Positions 31,879 to 36,704 of a stretch of DNA of 36,704 nucleotides are shown piece by piece (position 1 is the stretch's first letter; every line of letters begins with the position of its first letter). The translations under genes and the position numbers were made by a program. The stretch spans positions 1 to 36,704 of the forward strand of contig JAPOYA010000009.1 of NCBI GenBank assembly GCA_026706815.1. The letters are read 5' to 3'. This DNA is from Acidimicrobiaceae bacterium (GTDB lineage Bacteria > Actinomycetota > Acidimicrobiia > Acidimicrobiales > Aldehydirespiratoraceae). Below the pieces are notes generated by a model. That model had not been told where the DNA came from. It made no database searches and saw only the letters and a program-made list of their open reading frames with translations.

Positions 31879-33390
31879 GTGACCAGGCTCGGATTCCTCT
31901 TGGACAGCGACTCTTGCATCGGCTGCCACGCATGCACCGTGGCCTGCAAGAGCGAGCACGACGTCCCCCTCGGCGTCAACCGCACCTGGGTCAAATACAT
32001 AGAGACCGGTTCCTTCCCCAACGTCAGCCGCCATTTCTCGGTGATGCGCTGCAACCACTGCGATGACGCGCCCTGCATCTCGATCTGTCCCACCAATGCG
32101 CTCTTTCGAGCCGACAACGGCGTTGTCGACTTCGACGACGACAACTGCATCGGCTGCAAGGGCTGCATGAACGCCTGCCCCTACGACGCCCTCTACATCA
32201 ACCCGGCAACCAACACCGCCAACAAGTGCAACTTCTGCAACCACCGCATTGAAAAGGGGCTCGAACCGTCGTGCGTGATCGTCTGTCCCACCCATGCCAT
32301 CAAGGTCGCCGACCTCGACGACCCGCTGAATCAGGCGACCAAGATCATCGCCCGCGAGGACGTGGCAGTGCGAGCCCCTGAGCAGGGGACCAATCCCAAG
32401 GTCTATTACCGCGGGGCGGATCAGGCCTCACTCGATCCGCTGCGCACCGCGATCGCCAACGACGGGATGATCTGGGCGGACACGACGCCGAACCACCCGA
32501 GCGTCCCGGCCGACAGCAGCGGTGTTGTGGCTCGAACCGCCTACACCACATCGCACCAGACGACCTGGACCACCAAGGTCTCGGGATACCTGGTCACCAA
32601 GGCGATTGCCGCCGGCGTGATGGCCATTGCGGCATTGTTGGTGCTATTGGGCCACAGCGGCGAGACCGCGGCAGTGGGCGTGGCGCCGCCGATGCTTGCC
32701 GGTTTCTTTCTGGCCGTGACTGGCGTGCTGCTGATCGCCGACCTCAAACAACCGGGCCGGTTCTTCTATCTGATCACCAGGGGAAGCTGGAAGTCCTGGC
32801 TGGTGAAGGGAGCCTACGTGTTGGCTGTTTTTGCTGCCGTGACCGCAGCCTGGTGGGTAGCGGGTATCGCCGAGGCCCCCAACATGCTGAAGGCTCTGTC
32901 GGTCCCCGTGGTGCTGTGCGCCGCGGCGACGGCCGGCTACACCGCCTTCTTGTTCGGTCAGTGCGAGGGACGGGATCTGTGGCAGACACCGCTGTTGTTG
33001 CCGACCCTGCTGGCGCAGGCAGTGACTGCGGGAGGCGCATGCTACGCAGTCGTCGACCTGTTCATGAGCGTGCCCGAACCCGACGCAATTCGCTGGGCTT
33101 TCCTCGGTGGAGTCTGCGCCACCGCGGCTCTGGTAGCGGTGGAGGCGACCTCGTCGGGAACCCCACACGTCGAAGCCGCGCTTCAGCAGATGATCTCCGG
33201 CAGGTACCGAAGCCGTTTCTGGTTCGGTGTGATGGTCGGACTCGTCGCGCCGGCGTGTGTGCTGGTGACCGCCCTGGCCACAGATTCCGGAGAAGGTCTG
33301 GTCGCAGCCGCGGGCGTCGCCGCCATAGCCGGTATGTGGGCCTATGAGGATTCTTTTGTCCGTGCCGGCCAGTCAGTGCCGCTCTCCTAG
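31879..33390 (+). CDS. Fused 4x[4Fe-4S] ferredoxin / NrfD-type membrane anchor
   Basis: The GTG start gives 503 residues. Residues 1-150 form a DmsB/NrfC-like electron-transfer module with four Cys clusters: CIGCHACTVAC (13-23), CNHCDDAPCISIC, CIGCKGCMNAC and CNFCNHRIEKGLEPSCVIVC. A linker of about 80 residues follows, then a PsrC/NrfD-like membrane domain with about eight hydrophobic segments and the motif LIADLKQPGRFFYL. The two are normally separate proteins; here they are one chain. There is no Tat signal, so the ferredoxin half should face the cytoplasm. It probably links the molybdoenzyme encoded next to the menaquinone pool. Confidence 0.88.
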   Translation: MTRLGFLLDSDSCIGCHACTVACKSEHDVPLGVNRTWVKYIETGSFPNVSRHFSVMRCNHCDDAPCISICPTNALFRADNGVVDFDDDNCIGCKGCMNACPYDALYINPATNTANKCNFCNHRIEKGLEPSCVIVCPTHAIKVADLDDPLNQATKIIAREDVAVRAPEQGTNPKVYYRGADQASLDPLRTAIANDGMIWADTTPNHPSVPADSSGVVARTAYTTSHQTTWTTKVSGYLVTKAIAAGVMAIAALLVLLGHSGETAAVGVAPPMLAGFFLAVTGVLLIADLKQPGRFFYLITRGSWKSWLVKGAYVLAVFAAVTAAWWVAGIAEAPNMLKALSVPVVLCAAATAGYTAFLFGQCEGRDLWQTPLLLPTLLAQAVTAGGACYAVVDLFMSVPEPDAIRWAFLGGVCATAALVAVEATSSGTPHVEAALQQMISGRYRSRFWFGVMVGLVAPACVLVTALATDSGEGLVAAAGVAAIAGMWAYEDSFVRAGQSVPLS

Positions 33391-33414
33391 AAGACGAGCC
33401 ACCAAGAAACCGAT

Positions 33415-36264
33415 GTGACAGCGATGACCGACCTGCGGCAGTACCCCAAGCACGAAGACTGGCACGACTACACGTCGCTCGATGCCAAGGCGTGGCCTCA
33501 GCGGGTTGAGAAGCACCACAGCCTCATTCCCACCACCTGTTTCAACTGTGAGGCAGCTTGCGGTCTGCTGGCTCATGTCAACCACGAGACCCACAAGATC
33601 GACAAGATCGAGGGAAACCCGCTCCATCCCGCGAGCCGTGGTCGCAACTGCGCCAAGGGCCCCGCCACCCTCAATCAGATCAACGACACCGAGCGCATCC
33701 TCTACCCGCTGCGCCGAGTAGGAGCACGCGGTTCGGGACGATGGGAACGAGTGACTTGGGACGAAGCGCTCAGCGACATCGGAGCGCGCATCGCTGCCGC
33801 CATCGACGAGAACCGCCACAACAGCGTGATGTACCACGTCGGACGGCCCGGCGAGGACGGATACGCCGATCGCGTTCTCAAGTCATGGGGGATAGACGGG
33901 CACAACAGCCACACGAACATCTGCTCCTCCAACGCCCGGATCGGCTATCAGTCGTGGATGGGCCACGACCGCCCGTCGTCGGATTTCGCCAACGCCGAAG
34001 TGATCTTCTTGATCTCATCGCATCTAGAGGCCGGGCACTACTTCAACCCTCACGCTCAACGCATCATTGAGGCTCAGGGCAAGGGCGCAACCGTCATCTG
34101 TGTCGATCCGAGGCTCTCCAACACGGGCTCCAAGGCCGACCACTGGCTCGCGGCCTGGCCGGGGACCGAGCCCTTCCTGCTGTTGGCCATCGCTCGGCTG
34201 TTGATCCGCAACGGCGCCTGGGAGCGCGAGTTCGTGCGCCGTTGGGTCAACTGGGAGACCTACCTTCGCGAGACCCGCCCGGATCTGCCGCTGGAGTTCG
34301 GCTCCTTGGAAGAGGCTCTGCTCGACGCCTACGCCGATTACACCCCCGAAGCAGCAGAGGAGATCTGCGGCGTTGACAGCGGGCAACTGCGCGAGATCGC
34401 CGAGATCATCGGAGCTCACCCCACCAAGTTCGCATCGCACAACTGGCGCGCCGCGGGCGCCGGCAACCTCGGCGGCTGGCAGACGGCTCGCTGCCTCTTC
34501 TTTCTCAACGTCTTGACCGGATCGGTGGCCACGGTCGGGGGGACCAGCGGCAATGGCTGGAACAAGTTCAAGCCCGCCCAGCCCAAGGGCGCCCCGCCGC
34601 TGCGTCAATGGAACGAGCTTTCCTGGCCCATCGAATACCCGTTGGCGTACCACGAGATGTCGATTCTGCTGCCGCACTTCCTCAACGAGGGCCGGGGCAC
34701 GCTCGATGTGTACTTCAGCCGCGTCTACAACCCTGTCTGGACCAACCCCGACGGGTTCAGCTGGCTGGAGGCATTGACCGACGAGACGAAGGTGCGCTGC
34801 CATGTGGCACTGACCCCCACCTGGTCCGAGACCGCCTGGTATGCCGACTATGTGCTGCCGATGGGGGTGGGCGCCGAACGGCACGACGTGGCCAGCTTCG
34901 AGACTCACAACGGACGCTGGATCGGTTTTCGCCAACCGGTCATGCGCCGTTACGCGGAGCTTCGCGGAGAGTCGCTGGGGCCGGACTCCCGCAGCCATGA
35001 GTTCAACCCCGGGGAGGTGTCAGAGGAGAACGAGTTCTGGATCGACTTGTCCTGGCACATCGACCCCGACGGCAGCCGGGGGATCAGGCAGTGGTTCGAG
35101 TCCGACGAGCATCCGGGCACGCCGATCTCGGTCGACGAGTACTACGGGACCATGTTCGCCGAGTCGGTGCCCGGCTTGGCCGAGGCCGCCTCTGAAGCCG
35201 GCAAAACACCGCTCGAGTACATGCGAGACGTCGGTTCGTTCGCGGTGCCAGGCGACATGGTTGCGCCTTATGAGCGGATCGTCTCTTCGGAGGCCACCGA
35301 CGGCTGCCGCAAAGGCGACGATCAAGTCTTTCGCAAGCCCGGCACCATCGGCACATGGGACGGCACTCCCGAACATCTCGCCGAGATCACCTTGGCTGAC
35401 CTCGGCGAGGGCTCCCCGGCGGTCGAGGTCGACGGCGAGGCGAAGGAGGGTTTTCCGACTCCGTCGAAGAAGCTCGAGCTCTTCTCGACGACTCTGGCAG
35501 ATTGGGGCTGGCGCGAACATGCCGTCCCGGGCTGGATCAAGTCCCACGTCCACCATCAAGACCTCGACATGGAGGGCAACGAGCGGATTCTCCTGCCGAC
35601 CTTTCGGATACCGACGCTGATTCACACCCGTTCGGCGAACTCCAAGTGGCTCAACGAGATCAGCCATCGGCATCCGCTGTGGATCCATCCGAGCGACGCC
35701 GAGAAGCTCGAAATCACCGAGAACGGACTTGTGCGCATCTCCACCCGCATCGGCCATTTCGTGATTCAAGCCTGGCGCACCGAGGGAATCCGCCCCGGCG
35801 TCGTAGCCGCCTCGCATCACATGGGGCGCTGGCGCATCGAAGAGGACCAGGCTCGCTCCTGGGGAACCGGCAAAGCCGCGATCGCCCGCATCGACAACGA
35901 TGACGGCAGCCAGTCATGGAAGCTGACCCGCACCGACGGGATCCGCCGATTCGATTCCGATGATCCCGACAGTCAACGCATCTGGTGGAACGACACCGGC
36001 GTACACCAGAACTTGACGTTCTCGGTGCAACCGGACCCGATCTCGGGGATGCAGTGCTGGCACCAGCGAGTGCGAGTCACCCCGGCCGAATCCGGCGACC
36101 AGTACGGCGATGTGGTGGTCGACACGGCCAAGAGCCGCGAGGCCTACCGCGAATGGCTGTCGCTGACCCGGCCGGCCCCAGGCCCCGGCGGCTTGCGACG
36201 CCCCCTCTGGTACGCCCGCCCCCTCAAGCCCGCCGCCGAGATGTACTACCTCCCAAACGCCTGA
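33415..36264 (+). CDS. Molybdopterin-dependent oxidoreductase, catalytic subunit (DMSO reductase superfamily)
   Basis: The GTG at 33415 (or ATG at 33424) opens a 949-residue protein. The [4Fe-4S] ligands are Cys42, Cys45, Cys49 and Cys79 (CFNCEAACG, GRNCAKG). Cys170 in HTNICSSNARIG is at the Mo-ligand position, as in polysulfide, thiosulfate, tetrathionate and arsenate reductases and Nap. The molybdopterin-binding regions follow (VICVDPRLSNTGSKADHW, WRAAGAGNLGGWQTAR, and a C-terminal dinucleotide-binding domain). There is no Tat leader, in contrast to most exported Psr/Phs/Ttr relatives. It starts 24 nt after the fused ferredoxin/NrfD gene. The substrate is unknown. Confidence 0.9.
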   Translation: MTAMTDLRQYPKHEDWHDYTSLDAKAWPQRVEKHHSLIPTTCFNCEAACGLLAHVNHETHKIDKIEGNPLHPASRGRNCAKGPATLNQINDTERILYPLRRVGARGSGRWERVTWDEALSDIGARIAAAIDENRHNSVMYHVGRPGEDGYADRVLKSWGIDGHNSHTNICSSNARIGYQSWMGHDRPSSDFANAEVIFLISSHLEAGHYFNPHAQRIIEAQGKGATVICVDPRLSNTGSKADHWLAAWPGTEPFLLLAIARLLIRNGAWEREFVRRWVNWETYLRETRPDLPLEFGSLEEALLDAYADYTPEAAEEICGVDSGQLREIAEIIGAHPTKFASHNWRAAGAGNLGGWQTARCLFFLNVLTGSVATVGGTSGNGWNKFKPAQPKGAPPLRQWNELSWPIEYPLAYHEMSILLPHFLNEGRGTLDVYFSRVYNPVWTNPDGFSWLEALTDETKVRCHVALTPTWSETAWYADYVLPMGVGAERHDVASFETHNGRWIGFRQPVMRRYAELRGESLGPDSRSHEFNPGEVSEENEFWIDLSWHIDPDGSRGIRQWFESDEHPGTPISVDEYYGTMFAESVPGLAEAASEAGKTPLEYMRDVGSFAVPGDMVAPYERIVSSEATDGCRKGDDQVFRKPGTIGTWDGTPEHLAEITLADLGEGSPAVEVDGEAKEGFPTPSKKLELFSTTLADWGWREHAVPGWIKSHVHHQDLDMEGNERILLPTFRIPTLIHTRSANSKWLNEISHRHPLWIHPSDAEKLEITENGLVRISTRIGHFVIQAWRTEGIRPGVVAASHHMGRWRIEEDQARSWGTGKAAIARIDNDDGSQSWKLTRTDGIRRFDSDDPDSQRIWWNDTGVHQNLTFSVQPDPISGMQCWHQRVRVTPAESGDQYGDVVVDTAKSREAYREWLSLTRPAPGPGGLRRPLWYARPLKPAAEMYYLPNA

Positions 36265-36317
36265 GAATTATGGGGCACTAGCCTGGTTGCCCGGTGAGCA
36301 GAAGTAACCGCGAAGGC

Positions 36318-36345
36318 GCCCCCATCATGAAGCCCCCATCATGAA
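36318..36345. repeat. 14-bp tandem duplication, two copies
   Basis: GCCCCCATCATGAA occurs twice without spacer (36318-36331, 36332-36345), followed by GGGGCC, which can pair with the second GCCCC to make a short hairpin after the molybdoenzyme operon. A terminator role is possible but weak. Confidence 0.85.
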
Positions 36346-36404
36346 GGGGCCTTGGGCCGCAACACCACTTGTGACCACCGTCACCGAAGTAGTCCTATCT
36401 CCGC

Positions 36405-36704
36405 TCAAGGGCCTTGGGGTGGGTTGTTGGGGTTGATGATTTTGTAGCCGGTGTTGGTCTTGGTGACGGTGTAGCCGCGGTCGTGGATGTTGTGGTGGCA
36501 TGCTGAGCAGGCTAGGCACATGTTGTCGATGTCGGTTCTGCCGCCGTGTTCCCAGGGCACTATGTGGTGTATCTCGCAGCGGTCGGCGCCTGCGGCGCAG
36601 CCGGTGCAGTGCCGGTCCCGGGCGATGATGGCTTTGACTTGGGCTTCGGTGGCGTGCCTGTGATCGCGCCCCACCCAGATTGGCTGGCCTTTGCCGTCAA
36701 AGAC
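36405..36704 (-). CDS. HNH endonuclease domain, DUF222-type protein (5' part beyond window)
   Basis: The frame is open to the right edge and reads ...IWVGRDHRHATEAQVKAII, so the start codon lies outside the window. A GTG at 36674 is inside the frame and is not the likely start. The HNH fold is complete: RDRHCTGCAAGADRCEIHHI, VPWEHGGRTDIDN, then CLACSACHHNIHDRG, with two CxxC-type zinc pairs and the catalytic HH. This arrangement is the C-terminal part of the DUF222/13E12-type proteins that are present in many copies in actinobacteria. Their biological role is mostly unknown. Confidence 0.8.
   Translation of the reverse strand, partial: VFDGKGQPIWVGRDHRHATEAQVKAIIARDRHCTGCAAGADRCEIHHIVPWEHGGRTDIDNMCLACSACHHNIHDRGYTVTKTNTGYKIINPNNPPQGP

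Noticed and set aside
36318..36350. Strong intrinsic terminator after the molybdoenzyme gene
   Set aside because: Only a 5-bp stem is available and no U tract follows. It is recorded as a repeat only.

Overview
The window is GC-rich, densely packed DNA from a chromosome that looks like a high-GC actinobacterium, plausibly of the Acidimicrobiia. This placement is inferred from a TIGR03084/maleylpyruvate-isomerase-like protein, a DUF222-type HNH protein, many lipoproteins ending their signal in ...AAC-GDD, and abundant CoA-ester catabolism. No rRNA, tRNA, CRISPR array, integrase or transposase was seen.

Layout. (1) 1-3705, minus strand: a cobalamin riboswitch leads a tiny acidic lipoprotein gene, then cobU-cobT-cobS (late nucleotide-loop assembly of B12), then an ETF gene that runs off the left edge and may be an EtfB-EtfA fusion. 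(2) 3740-10953, mixed strands: a His-rich lipoprotein, a metallophosphoesterase, an SDR plus FOXRED1-like FAD oxidoreductase pair, a MOSC protein, a pectin-acetylesterase-like lipoprotein, a class II aldolase, and a TetR gene with a perfect operator and probable leaderless start. (3) 10978-22399, minus strand: a long, translationally coupled operon resembling the acyclic-terpene-utilisation (Atu) pathway: acyl-CoA carboxylase beta and biotin-carrying alpha subunits, an AtuA-family protein, acyl-CoA dehydrogenase, TetR regulator, TIGR03084 protein, enoyl-CoA hydratase, a conserved protein of unknown function, a UGSC-family protein and an SDR. (4) 22546-31732, minus strand: a branched-chain-amino-acid-type ABC transporter (F, G, H, M and binding protein) with an acyl-CoA ligase gene inserted between G and H, preceded by an amidohydrolase, a SnoaL-like protein and a small Cys-containing ORF. 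Uptake and CoA activation of a carboxylic acid could feed the operon in (3). (5) 31879-36264, plus strand: a fused four-cluster ferredoxin/NrfD membrane subunit and a molybdopterin catalytic subunit, neither with a Tat signal. (6) Right edge: the 3' end of an HNH nuclease gene on the minus strand.

The main discovery is at 11828-12355. The UGSC-family gene looks like a 95-codon fragment unless the in-frame UGA at 12068-12070 is read as selenocysteine. It then continues for 79 more codons through the family's U-G-S-C motif. A perfect 8-bp hairpin with a GUG loop lies 19 nt after the UGA, as expected for a bacterial SECIS element. A selenoprotein inside an Atu-like CoA-ester operon is the most interesting system here. 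A second recurring pattern is that many gaps between genes carry exact two-copy tandem duplications of 14-16 bp.
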